DNA from: Sphingomonas aquatilis
Lineage (GTDB): Bacteria > Pseudomonadota > Alphaproteobacteria > Sphingomonadales > Sphingomonadaceae
DNA length: 64,000 nt
Direction: 5' to 3'
Assembly: GCF_014196115.1 (NCBI RefSeq)
Contig: NZ_JACIDB010000002.1
Coordinates: 434,001 to 498,000, forward strand
In this document: piece by piece, positions 9,896 through 18,618 of the stretch
Layout of the letters: each line of letters opens with the position of its first letter
Numbering within the stretch: the stretch's first letter is position 1
Notes under the pieces: model-generated
Databases searched by the model: none
The model's input: the letters and a program-made list of their open reading frames with translations, nothing else
Told to the model about the DNA's origin: nothing
Translations under genes and position numbers: made by a program

Positions 9896-10390
9896 ATGCC
9901 TCAGATTTCGCAGATCGCCGCCACCTACGCTTCGCAGATCTTCTGGCTGCTCATCACCTTCGGCATCCTGTATTTCGGGATCGGCAAGATGATGGTCCCT
10001 AAGGTCATGGCGACCGTGGACGCGCGTGAAGGCCAGATCGCGGGCGACCTTGCCGCGGCCGAACAGGCCCGCCTCGCCGCCGACCAGGTCGAAGCGGCCT
10101 GGCGCGCCAAGATGGACGAGGCGCGCGCTGCGGCGCATGCCGAGACCACCGCCGCCAAGGCGCAGGCGGTCAAGGCGACCGAAAGCCAGATCAAATCGAT
10201 CGACGTCGAACTCGCCGAACGTCTCGCGCATCACGACCTCGCGGTCGGCAATGCCAAGGCGCAGGCGATGCTGAACCTGCAGGCGGTTGCCGCCGAGGTG
10301 ACGCAGGATCTGGTGGCCAAGGTGTCGGGCCTGACCGTCGGCATCGATGCCGCCGCGGACGCGGTGCGTAGGAGCAACGCGCATGGCTGA
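9896..10390 (+). CDS. atpF2: F0F1 ATP synthase subunit b' (peripheral stalk)
   Basis: 164 aa. One N-terminal membrane helix (residues about 12-30, IFWLLITFGILYFGIG) is followed by a long Ala/Glu/Lys-rich helix for the peripheral stalk. Phototrophs and alphaproteobacteria carry paired b and b' subunits; the divergent order b' then b matches that. The stop overlaps the start of atpF by eight bases. Confidence 0.95.
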   Translation: MPQISQIAATYASQIFWLLITFGILYFGIGKMMVPKVMATVDAREGQIAGDLAAAEQARLAADQVEAAWRAKMDEARAAAHAETTAAKAQAVKATESQIKSIDVELAERLAHHDLAVGNAKAQAMLNLQAVAAEVTQDLVAKVSGLTVGIDAAADAVRRSNAHG

Positions 10391-11045
10391 GGCCGCCCCC
10401 CAGAACACGCCGGCCGGTGATGCGGGCGATGCCGCCGTCGCCGCCAATCTTGCCGATGCCGCGACCGCGCAAGGGTTGCAGACGCAGAACGTGCGGGACG
10501 GCAGCCAGCTGACCGCCAACGTCTCCGAACCCGCGGCGCATCACGTCGAGGAGCCGAAAGCGCTTGGCCTGAACACCACCGGCTGGGTCGGGATCGCCGC
10601 GCTGGTCGTGCTGATCGGCATGCTGTTCGTGAAGGTGCCGGCAAAGATCGCCGCAAGCCTCGACAAGCAGATCGCCGGCGTGCGCGCCCAGCTCGACGAA
10701 GCCAAGGCGCTGCGCGCCGAGGCCGAGCGGCTGCGCGGCGAATATGAGGCGAAGGCCAAGGCCGCCGAAGCCGACGCCGCGACGATGCGCGCGCATGCCC
10801 AGGCCGAGGCGAACCAGATCATCGCCAAGGCCAAGCACGATGCGGAGGAGCTGATGGCCCGCCGCACCAAGCGCGCCGAGGACAAGATCGCCGCCGCCGA
10901 ACGCGCCGCGATTGCCGAAGTCCGCGCGCTGGCGGCGGAGACCGCGTCCAAGGCGGCAGCGCTGGTGATCGCCGAAACGCTCGACGCCGATGCCGATCGC
11001 GCGATGATCGATCGCTCGATCGCCGGATTGGGCCGGCCGAACTGA
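10383..11045 (+). CDS. atpF: F0F1 ATP synthase subunit b (peripheral stalk)
   Basis: 220 aa. The N-terminal ~58 residues are Ala-rich and probably disordered, an extension before the membrane helix (TGWVGIAALVVLIGMLFV, about 61-78). A long Ala/Glu/Lys coiled stalk follows. The ATG at 10383 overlaps the b' gene, implying translational coupling. It is the last gene of the F0 operon. The F1 genes are not in the window, as expected for alphaproteobacteria, where F0 and F1 operons are separate. Confidence 0.95.
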   Translation: MAEAAPQNTPAGDAGDAAVAANLADAATAQGLQTQNVRDGSQLTANVSEPAAHHVEEPKALGLNTTGWVGIAALVVLIGMLFVKVPAKIAASLDKQIAGVRAQLDEAKALRAEAERLRGEYEAKAKAAEADAATMRAHAQAEANQIIAKAKHDAEELMARRTKRAEDKIAAAERAAIAEVRALAAETASKAAALVIAETLDADADRAMIDRSIAGLGRPN

Positions 11046-11053
11046 CCTCTCGA

Positions 11054-11215
11054 TCCTCCCTCGCGTCAGCGGGGGGAGGGGGACCGCGGCCGACAGGCCG
11101 TGGTGGAGGGGGCGTTTCCGCCGGCGCGGCGCCTGGATTGGGCACGGCGGGCCTCACCGTATCCTCCCCCTCCGTCAGCGCTGACGCGCTGCCACCTGCC
11201 CCTGGCAGGGGAGGA
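11054..11215. repeat. Family E intergenic repeat, copy 1
   Basis: Compound unit: short hairpins flank a core (GGTGGAGGGGGCGTTTCCG) and outer CCTCCC/GGGAGG-type arms. The other copy, at 63607-63745, is in the opposite orientation. It fills the atpF to SMR-transporter gap. Confidence 0.75.
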
Positions 11216-11292
11216 CTGTCTTTTCCGACGTGCGTCTCTTCACGGGTTTCCGGCGCCGTCCCATCTGTCCGAGCCCGCACAGGAGCAATCCG

Positions 11293-11613
11293 ATGTCGTG
11301 GCTTATCCTCGCAATCGCCGTCTTTACCGAAATCTGCTGGGCGCTCAGTCTGAAATGGGCGGCGACGCTGGCGACGTGGCAGGCGTCGGCGGTGCCGATC
11401 GTGCTGTCGTTCGTGAATATGGGGCTGCTCGCGCTGGCGATGCGCGGCTTGCCCGCCGGCACCGCTTATGCGGTGTGGACCGGTTGCGGCGCGGTGGGTG
11501 TGATCATCGGCGGCGTGCTGCTGTTCGGCGACAAGGTGAGCCTGGTGCAGGCGTGCTTCATGGCGGTGACCGTGGTGGGAATCGTGGGGACGAAGCTGTT
11601 CGCGCAGGCGTGA
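11293..11613 (+). CDS. SMR family efflux protein, Gdx/SugE-like
   Basis: 106 aa with four membrane helices, the small multidrug resistance fold that works as a dual-topology dimer. The proton/substrate-coupled Glu is E13 (TEICWALSLK), and W16, Y59 and W62 match the Gdx (guanidinium exporter) pattern. GTAYAVWTGCGAVG is also SugE/Gdx-like. The ATG at 11293 has AGGAG seven bases upstream. I saw no guanidine riboswitch upstream, so substrate is inferred from residues only. Confidence 0.82.
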   Translation: MSWLILAIAVFTEICWALSLKWAATLATWQASAVPIVLSFVNMGLLALAMRGLPAGTAYAVWTGCGAVGVIIGGVLLFGDKVSLVQACFMAVTVVGIVGTKLFAQA

Positions 11614-11636
11614 GGGGCGATGGCCCCACCCCTGCC

Positions 11637-11741
11637 GTCACCCCGGACTTGGTCCGGGGTCCACCCCGCGGCGAGGGGATGGCTGGAGCCGCTTGCCGCC
11701 CCCTTATGGCCCGGTGGACCCCGGGCCAAGTCCGGGGTGAC
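11637..11741. repeat. Family B intergenic palindromic repeat, copy 2
   Basis: GTCACCCCGGACTTGGTCC and its inverse ending CCGGGGTGAC enclose the usual loop with GCGAGGGGATGGCTGGAGCC. It sits between the SMR gene and the next small gene. Confidence 0.88.
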
Positions 11742-11801
11742 GCGGGGAGTGTGGCGCGGTACACATCTCGCATGCGCCACGGCGCGAGGTGAGGTGTAGC
11801 C

Positions 11802-12308
11802 ATGTCGATCCTGCTGTCGTTGCTGTTGATCGGAACCCAGACGCAGGCGGCGGACCGTGCGGGGAAATTCTCGCTCGACATCCCGGCGGACGAGACGGTC
11901 ACCGCCCCGGCCGAATCCAAAGCCGCAACCGAAGACGCGCCGAAGCCCGAGGCGCAACCGGTCGAGGCCAAGCCCGATACCGCGAATGAATCGCCGCCGG
12001 CGCCGACGGACGCGCTAACCCCGGCGGCAGCCGCACCGGCATCCCGCGCGCATTTCTCGCTCGACACGCCGATCGTCGACCTGCTCGCCGACCCCCGCGC
12101 GAAGGCGGTGCTCGATACAGATATGCCGGGCCTGAGCGACGATGAGAATCTGTCGAAGTTCCAGGCGCTGTCGCTGCGCCGGCTCGCGCCATTGAGCGGC
12201 GGGCAGATGACGGCGGAGCTGATGGGTAAGCTCGCCTATGATCTCGCCGCGCTGGGCGGTGGCGCGCCGCCACCGGTGTCGCGCAAGGGACTGCCGAGCG
12301 GGCGTTAA
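11802..12308 (+). CDS. Small secreted protein with a conserved C-terminal segment, function unknown
   Basis: 168 aa. A short signal peptide (LLSLLLIGTQTQAA) is followed by an Ala/Pro/Glu-rich, probably disordered stretch to about residue 82. A compact C-terminal segment follows with HFSLDTPIVDLLADPRAKAV and LSLRRLAPLSGGQMT. The word FSLD(I/T)P occurs twice, at about residues 23 and 86, bracketing the disordered part. I do not recognise a function. It lies about 40 bases upstream of uvrC and may be cotranscribed. Confidence 0.75.
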   Translation: MSILLSLLLIGTQTQAADRAGKFSLDIPADETVTAPAESKAATEDAPKPEAQPVEAKPDTANESPPAPTDALTPAAAAPASRAHFSLDTPIVDLLADPRAKAVLDTDMPGLSDDENLSKFQALSLRRLAPLSGGQMTAELMGKLAYDLAALGGGAPPPVSRKGLPSGR

Positions 12309-12348
12309 CCTCTAGCCCCGACCCCGGCCGACTCCTACATGGGCCGGC

Positions 12349-14271
12349 ATGTCGTCCTACGGTCCGCCCGATCGATTCAACGAAGAACGCGCCACCTACG
12401 CCGTCCGCGGATCGGATATCCCCGATATTGAGGCGGGGGTCGCCGCGATCCGTAACGTGTTGCAAACGCTGCCGACGCGCTCCGGCGTCTATCGCATGCA
12501 CGATGCCAAGGGCGACGTGCTGTACGTCGGCAAGGCGCGCTCGCTGAAGCAGCGCGTGGCGAATTACACGCAGGTGAAGGGCCTCACCAAGCGGCTGCAG
12601 CGGATGATCGCGCAGACGCGGTCGATGACGATCGTCACGACGAACAACGAGGCGGAGGCGCTGCTGCTCGAGGCGCAGCTCATCAAGCGCTATCGCCCTG
12701 CCTACAACGTGCTGCTGCGCGACGATAAAAGCTTCCCGTTCATTCTGCTGCGTGGCGACCATGATTTCCCGCGCGTGCAGAAGCATCGCGGGGCGCGGCG
12801 GGCGCCGGGCAATTACTATGGGCCGTTCGCCAGTGCGGGCAGCGTCAACAACACGCTGAATGCGCTCCAGAAGCTGTTCCTGCTGCGCAGTTGTACCGAT
12901 GGCTTCTTCAAGACGCGCGACCGGCCGTGCCTGCTGTACCAGATCAAGCGCTGCTCGGCACCGTGCGTCGGGCGGATCGACAAGGACGGGTACAAGGAGC
13001 TGGTCGACGACTGCCGCGACTTCTTGGCCGGCAAGTCGACCAAGGTGCAGGCCAAGCTCGGCGCGCAGATGCAGGCGGCGGCGGAGAATATGGACTTCGA
13101 ACTGGCCGCGCTGCTGCGCGACCGGTTGAAGGCGCTGACGTTCGTGCAGGGCACGCAGGCGATCAATGCGGAGGGCGTGGGCGATGCCGACGTCTTCGCG
13201 CTGGCGTGCAAGGACGGGGTGATCGGCATCCAGGCGTTTTTCATCCGCGGCGGCCAGAATTGGGGGCATCGCAGCTTCTTCCCGCAGCACACCAACGACG
13301 TGCCAGAGGATGAGGTGCTGGCGAGCTTCCTCACCCAATTCTACGAAGAGGTGCCGCCGCCCAAGACGATCCTGCTCGACCGCGAGCTGGGCGAGGGCGC
13401 GCTGCTGGGCGAGGCGCTGGGCGAGCGCGCAGGCTATAAGGTCGCGCTGTCGGTGCCCCAGCGCGGCGACCGGCGCCGGCTGATGGATCAGGCCAAGCGC
13501 AATGCGATCGAGGCGCTGGAGCGGCGGCTGGCGGAGAGCACGACGCAGGCGAAATTGCTGCGCGAGGTGGCGGAGCTGTTCGACCTGGGCGACCCGCCCG
13601 ACCGCATCGAAATCTACGACAACAGCCACATCCAGGGCAGCAACGCCGTGGGTGCGATGATCGTCGCGGGGCCGGAGGGGTTCCGCAAGGGCCAGTATCG
13701 CAAATGGAACATCAAGGGGAATGAGGCGGCGACCGACAGCGACGTCGGCATGATGCGCGAGGTCTTCCGCCGCCGCTTCGCCCGCCAGCTGGAGGAAGCG
13801 CCCGACCGTGACGACGGGACATGGCCCGACCTCGTCCTGATTGACGGCGGCAAGCCGCAGCTGGGCGCGGCGAAGGCGGTGCTGGAGGATCTGGGCATCG
13901 AGGACGTGTGCCTGGTCGGCATCGCCAAGGGCCCGCACCACGGCCGCGAGGGGCGCGAGGTGTTCCACCTGCTCGACGGGCGCGAATTCCAGCTGCCGGT
14001 CAATGCGCCGGTGCTGTTCTACCTCCAGCGGCTGCGCGACGAGGTCCACCGCTTCGTCATCGGCGCGCATCGCGACAAGCGCGCGAAGGCGATCGGCGCA
14101 AGCCCGCTGGACGAGGTGCCCGGCATCGGCCCCGCACGCAAGAAGGCGCTGCTGATGCACTTCGGCACCGGCCGCGCGGTGCGCAACGCGAGCCTGGAGG
14201 ATTTGAAGAAGGCGCCGGGCGTGTCGGCGGGCGTCGCGCAGCAGGTGTACGACTTCTACCACGCGCGGTGA
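12349..14271 (+). CDS. uvrC: Excinuclease ABC subunit C
   Basis: 640 aa, normal length. It makes the dual incisions of nucleotide excision repair with UvrB. An N-terminal GIY-YIG nuclease (SGVYRMHDAKGDVLYVGKA, about residues 45-63) is followed by a UVR motif around residue 240. The RNase H-like second nuclease has EIYDNSHIQGSNAVG. C-terminal helix-hairpin-helix elements (VPGIGPARKKALL) are present. The ATG at 12349 lies 40 bases after the small secreted gene. Confidence 0.98.
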   Translation: MSSYGPPDRFNEERATYAVRGSDIPDIEAGVAAIRNVLQTLPTRSGVYRMHDAKGDVLYVGKARSLKQRVANYTQVKGLTKRLQRMIAQTRSMTIVTTNNEAEALLLEAQLIKRYRPAYNVLLRDDKSFPFILLRGDHDFPRVQKHRGARRAPGNYYGPFASAGSVNNTLNALQKLFLLRSCTDGFFKTRDRPCLLYQIKRCSAPCVGRIDKDGYKELVDDCRDFLAGKSTKVQAKLGAQMQAAAENMDFELAALLRDRLKALTFVQGTQAINAEGVGDADVFALACKDGVIGIQAFFIRGGQNWGHRSFFPQHTNDVPEDEVLASFLTQFYEEVPPPKTILLDRELGEGALLGEALGERAGYKVALSVPQRGDRRRLMDQAKRNAIEALERRLAESTTQAKLLREVAELFDLGDPPDRIEIYDNSHIQGSNAVGAMIVAGPEGFRKGQYRKWNIKGNEAATDSDVGMMREVFRRRFARQLEEAPDRDDGTWPDLVLIDGGKPQLGAAKAVLEDLGIEDVCLVGIAKGPHHGREGREVFHLLDGREFQLPVNAPVLFYLQRLRDEVHRFVIGAHRDKRAKAIGASPLDEVPGIGPARKKALLMHFGTGRAVRNASLEDLKKAPGVSAGVAQQVYDFYHAR

Positions 14272-14284
14272 TGTAACTCCCCCC

Positions 14285-14389
14285 GTCACCCCGGACTCGG
14301 TCCGGGGTCCACTAGGCCGCTAGGGGGCGGTAGAGCCTCTAGCCATCCCCCTCGCCGCAGAGTGGACCCCGGACCAAGTCCGGGGTGAC
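14285..14389. repeat. Family B intergenic palindromic repeat, copy 3
   Basis: GTCACCCCGGACTCGGTCC and the inverse ending CCGGGGTGAC, directly after the uvrC stop. The gap 14272-14639 also holds a short hairpin and a family A copy. Confidence 0.88.
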
Positions 14390-14392
14390 GAA

Positions 14393-14413
14393 GAAGAGCG
14401 ATACGTGCTCTTC
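14393..14413. other. Short perfect hairpin
   Basis: GAAGAGC (14393-14399) and GCTCTTC (14407-14413) form a perfect seven-pair stem with a seven-base loop. No U-run follows. It lies between two repeat units; function unknown. Confidence 0.4.
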
Positions 14414-14509
14414 CACCGCATCCTCATCTTTTCTGCGTTGCCGCTGCACCGTGGGTCGCTAGACTGATCGATATCGGGGGCGGGGGTCATCCGGGGGTGA
14501 TCGCTTGCA

Positions 14510-14595
14510 CCGTTCGCCCTGAGCCTGTCGAAGGGCCCGTCGCCGCGAGCGTCATGCTTGGGGAGGGGCGTGCTTCGACAGGCTCAGCACGAACG
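14510..14595. repeat. Family A intergenic palindromic repeat, copy 3
   Basis: CCGTTCGCCCTGAGCCTGTC and the inverse TTCGACAGGCTCAGCACGAA, immediately upstream of the DUF3857 gene. Confidence 0.85.
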
Positions 14596-14639
14596 CGTGT
14601 GGTGTGACGTCATCTGCTTTTGGGATGGCAGGGGGGATT

Positions 14640-17456
14640 ATGATGAAGATGCGGCGACTGGCGCTGGTGGCGCTGTTCGGGTCGACCAGTTGGGCGGCGC
14701 AGGCGGCCGACAAGGTGCTGTACCAGCCGGTGCCGGCCTGGGTGAAGCCGGCGCCGGCGGTCGATCCCGCCAGCGTCACGCCAGATTCGCCGGTGCTGAT
14801 GGTGCTCGACAACCAGCAGCGGCTGGAGGGCGGCACGGTGTGGCAATATACCGATACCGCGACGCGGATCGCGACGGCCGAGATGCTGGGGCAGGCGGGG
14901 ACGGTCAGCCTGCAATGGCAGCCGGCGGCGGGCGACCTGATCGTCCACCGCGCCGAGATCATCCGCGGGCCCGAGCGTATCGACCTGCTGAAGGCGAACG
15001 CGGCTGGCGCCAAGGCGGGGTTCGACGTGCTGCGTCGCGAACAGAAGCTGGAACAGCGCCAGCTGGACGGCATGCTGACCGCGACGATGGCGGTGGAGGG
15101 CCTGCGCGTCGGCGATATCCTGCACGTCGTCGTCTCGATCACGCGCAAGGACGCGGTCTTGCAGGGCGCGATGCAGGGCTTCCAGCCGCTGCCGTCGGCG
15201 CCGCTGAAGATCGGCTATGCGCGGGCCCGCGTGCTGTGGCCGGCGACGGATCAGGTGCGCTGGAAACTCTATGCCGAGGCGCCCAAGCCGGTGGAGAGCG
15301 TTGCCGGCGGCTATCGCGAGATCAGCGTGCCGCTGCCGCTCGCCAAGCAGCCCGACCTGCCCAATGACGCGCCGGTGCGGTTCCAGCGGCTGGGGCTGCT
15401 GGAGGCGACGAGCTTTGCCGACTGGGCGGCGGTGTCGAAGGTGATGGCGCCGCTCTATACGACCGATGGGCTGATCGCCGCCGATCCGGCGCTGTCCGCG
15501 GAGGTCGCGAAGATCAAGGCGGCGAGCAGCGACCCGATGCAGCGCACCGCGGCGGCGCTGCAACTGGTGCAGGAACAGGTCCGCTATCTGTTCAACGGCA
15601 TGGACCAAGGCAATTACAAGCCGCAGAGCCCGGCGCAGACGTGGCAGCTGCGCTACGGCGACTGCAAGGCGAAGACCCTTCTGCTGCTGTCGATCCTGCG
15701 GGCGCTGGATATTGAGGCGGAGCCGGTACTGGCGAGCAGCAAGCTGGGCGATCTGCTACCCGATCGCCTGCCGACGCCCGGCGCGTTCGACCATATCCTG
15801 GTGCGCGCGAGCGTGAACGGCGAAACCTTGTGGCTGGATGGCACCGATGCCGGCGCCCGGCTGGCCGACTTGCGCGATACGCCGCCGTTCCGCTGGACGC
15901 TGCCGGTGCGTGCGGCGGGGGCGCCGCTGCTCGCGCTGCCGATGCGCACGCCGGCGCGGCCGCATATCGAGGCGACGATCGATCTGGATGAGAGTGCGGG
16001 TGTCGATCTGCCGGCGGTGCTGACCGCGACGGTCAACCTGCGCGGTCGCATTGGCCAGATGCTGCAGGCGGCACAAGCGCAGGCGAGCCGCGAGGATATC
16101 CGCAAGATGGCGGACAAGATGACGCAGGGGATCATTGGCTCCGCGACCGTGGTCGATCGCACGCTGAAATATGACGCCGCGACGGGCCTGGCCACCGTGA
16201 CCGTCACCGGCATCGCCTATCCCGACTGGAATCGCGTCGATCAACGCTATCGCAGCGTGATCGACCGGACGGTGGCGGGCATGACCTTCGAACCCGATCG
16301 TGCGCGCGCGGCCTGGGCGGCGATGCCGGTCGCGACGGGCGACGGGGCCTATTATCGCAGCCTGACCCGTATCCGCCTGCCCGATAGCGGCAAGGGTTAT
16401 ACGTTGGAGGGCGATCGCAGCTTCGCCAAGCCGATGGCGGGGGTGACGGTGACGCGGACCGTCGCGGAGGCGAATGGCGTGGTGACGATCGACGACCGCT
16501 CGGTCCTGTCGGGCGCCGAAGTGCCCGCGAACGAGATCGCCGCCAATCGGGCCGCGATCAGCGCCGCCAAGAACCGGTTGCTGAGCGTCGTCGCGCCCGC
16601 CGATCTGCCCAACCTGCCCGCCCGGGTGGAGGCGACGAAACGCGCCGGTGGGTTCGCCAAGCTTGCCGCGCTGTACGATCGCGGCGTTGCCGACCAGCCC
16701 GACGAGGCGGAGGTCTATACCAATCGCGCCTGGTTCTATGAGCAGACGTACGACCGGCCCAAGGCGATCGCCGATCTGACGCGCGCGATCGCGATCACGC
16801 CCGATGCCAGCACCTATACCCGGCGCGCCGCGCTGTATCGGCAGACCGGCGACCTCAGCAAAGCGTTCGCCGATCTGACCGCCGCGCGCGGCATCGACCC
16901 GTCGGACGACGATACCGTCGAGGCGCTGGCGACGCTGCGCGCCGATCGCGGCGAAAAGGACGCGGCGATCGAGCTGGTGCAGGAACGGATCGATGCGGGC
17001 GGCAAGAGCAAGCCGGGCATGATCGCGCTGAAGGCCGACGTGCTCGCGCGCACCGGCGACATGGACGGCGCGATTGCGGCGATCGACCAGGCGGTGGCGG
17101 CAGGGCCGGGTAATCCACGGCTGCTCAACAGCCGATGCTGGATCAAGGGCACGCTGAACGTCGCGCTCGATACCGCATTAAAGGATTGCACGCGCTCGAT
17201 CGAGCTGAGCGATTCGACCACCGCGGCGCTCGACAGCCGGGCAATGGTGTTCTTTCGCATGAACCGCTTCGACGATGCGCTCGCCGACCTCAACGCCGCG
17301 CTCGACAATGCGCCGGGGCTGGCGGCGAGCCTGTACATGCGCGGGCTGATCCTGGGGCGGCAGGGCAAGGCCGAAGGCAAGGCGGACCTCGCCGCCGCGC
17401 GCCTGATCAACCCGCGGATCGACGAGGATTACAAGCGCTACGGCATCCAGCCGTGA
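14640..17456 (+). CDS. DUF3857, transglutaminase-like and TPR multidomain secreted protein
   Basis: 938 aa. A signal peptide (LALVALFGSTSWAAQAA) is followed by a DUF3857 domain (about residues 50-230). A transglutaminase-like core follows, with the Cys in YGDCKAKTLLLL, the His in FDHILVRA and the Asp in LWLDGTD, so the catalytic triad looks intact. A C-terminal array of TPR repeats starts near NRAWFYEQTYDRPKAIADL (about residue 695 on). Such proteins are periplasmic and of unknown substrate. GGGGGG upstream supports ATG 14640 or 14643. The gene stands alone. Confidence 0.9.
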   Translation: MMKMRRLALVALFGSTSWAAQAADKVLYQPVPAWVKPAPAVDPASVTPDSPVLMVLDNQQRLEGGTVWQYTDTATRIATAEMLGQAGTVSLQWQPAAGDLIVHRAEIIRGPERIDLLKANAAGAKAGFDVLRREQKLEQRQLDGMLTATMAVEGLRVGDILHVVVSITRKDAVLQGAMQGFQPLPSAPLKIGYARARVLWPATDQVRWKLYAEAPKPVESVAGGYREISVPLPLAKQPDLPNDAPVRFQRLGLLEATSFADWAAVSKVMAPLYTTDGLIAADPALSAEVAKIKAASSDPMQRTAAALQLVQEQVRYLFNGMDQGNYKPQSPAQTWQLRYGDCKAKTLLLLSILRALDIEAEPVLASSKLGDLLPDRLPTPGAFDHILVRASVNGETLWLDGTDAGARLADLRDTPPFRWTLPVRAAGAPLLALPMRTPARPHIEATIDLDESAGVDLPAVLTATVNLRGRIGQMLQAAQAQASREDIRKMADKMTQGIIGSATVVDRTLKYDAATGLATVTVTGIAYPDWNRVDQRYRSVIDRTVAGMTFEPDRARAAWAAMPVATGDGAYYRSLTRIRLPDSGKGYTLEGDRSFAKPMAGVTVTRTVAEANGVVTIDDRSVLSGAEVPANEIAANRAAISAAKNRLLSVVAPADLPNLPARVEATKRAGGFAKLAALYDRGVADQPDEAEVYTNRAWFYEQTYDRPKAIADLTRAIAITPDASTYTRRAALYRQTGDLSKAFADLTAARGIDPSDDDTVEALATLRADRGEKDAAIELVQERIDAGGKSKPGMIALKADVLARTGDMDGAIAAIDQAVAAGPGNPRLLNSRCWIKGTLNVALDTALKDCTRSIELSDSTTAALDSRAMVFFRMNRFDDALADLNAALDNAPGLAASLYMRGLILGRQGKAEGKADLAAARLINPRIDEDYKRYGIQP

Positions 17457-17667
17457 TGGCCCTTGCCGCCACGCGGGAGGGTGACCGTTCCGAGTCGCCC
17501 TCCGCGATCAAGCGGGTCCATGATGGTGGTTTTGCGTGATCGGCGCATGGCAAGCCGATGGTGGGGCGACGCAAGAGCGGCCGAGACATAATTTGTTACG
17601 GCCATTTTGGTCTGAAATATGATCCGGCCTAGGCATTTGTTCATCGGCGGCGGATAGGGCGGAGGGG

Positions 17668-18618
17668 ATGACGACCTCCGTCTTCCTGACCGTCGATGTC
17701 GAATTCGCGTGGCGCCATTATGCCGCGGGATATGACGTCGATACGATCTATGCCCGTTCGATCGAGCCGGCGGGGGTGGGGCTGTCCTTTCAACTGGCGC
17801 AATTGGCCCGCCACGGGCTGAAGGCGTGTTTCTTCGTCGATCCGATGCCGGCGCTGGTCTTCGGCATCGATCCGGTGCGGCGGATGGTGGAGACGATTCT
17901 GGCGGCGGGGCAGGAGGTGCAACTGCACATCCACCCCAATTGGCGCGGGGCCGACGAGAGCGATCGCAAGACCCGTTACGGCCGGTTCCAGCTGCACGAA
18001 TATGGCGCCGACGAACAGCGCGCCCTGCTCGTCACCGCGACCGAGCTGCTGGTCGCGGCCGGCGCACCGCCGCCGATCGCGTTTCGCGCGGGCAGCTATT
18101 CCGCGAACGACGACACGCTGCGGGCGCTCGCCGATCTGGGCTTCGTCTATGACAGCAGCCACAATGGCGGCGAGGCGCAGGTGAGCCGCATCCGGCTGGC
18201 GCCGACGCAGATCGCGCCGGTGATGCGCGAGCTGGTCGAGGTGCCGGTGACGGTGATCGAGGAATTGCCGGGGCGGCTGCGCACATTCCAGCTGTGCGCG
18301 CTGTCGCGGCATGAGGCGGCGGCGGCGCTGGATCATGCGATGGCCGAGGCACATCAGGCGGTGACGATCGTCAGCCATGGCTTCGAACTCGCCAATCGGG
18401 CGGGCACGCATGCCAATGCCGTGCATGTCCGGCGCTTCGATGCGCTGTGCCGGCGGCTGGCCGAATGCGCGGCGGCGTTGCCGACGCGGCATTTCGCCGA
18501 CAGGCCGGTATTGGCCCTGGATGCGGACGACCGGCCGCTGGGCCCCGCCTTGTGGCGGCGCCGGGCGCGGCAGGCGGAGCAGGCCTGGTCGAACTGGGTG
18601 TCGGAACGGCGCCGGTGA
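17668..18618 (+). CDS. Polysaccharide deacetylase (NodB-like) family protein
   Basis: 316 aa, no signal peptide. The start TTSVFLTVDVEFAW carries the first catalytic Asp of the NodB fold, QLHIHPNW carries the His-x-His metal pair, and FRAGSYSANDDTL resembles motif 3. It should be a metal-dependent carbohydrate deacetylase or a relative. It overlaps the next gene by four bases (GTGA), so the pair is translationally coupled. No other polysaccharide genes are adjacent, so the substrate is unknown. Confidence 0.82.
   Translation: MTTSVFLTVDVEFAWRHYAAGYDVDTIYARSIEPAGVGLSFQLAQLARHGLKACFFVDPMPALVFGIDPVRRMVETILAAGQEVQLHIHPNWRGADESDRKTRYGRFQLHEYGADEQRALLVTATELLVAAGAPPPIAFRAGSYSANDDTLRALADLGFVYDSSHNGGEAQVSRIRLAPTQIAPVMRELVEVPVTVIEELPGRLRTFQLCALSRHEAAAALDHAMAEAHQAVTIVSHGFELANRAGTHANAVHVRRFDALCRRLAECAAALPTRHFADRPVLALDADDRPLGPALWRRRARQAEQAWSNWVSERRR

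Noticed and set aside
11216..11292. Guanidine riboswitch before the SMR gene
   Set aside because: No ACGR loops on paired hairpins or ykkC-like core could be found by eye.
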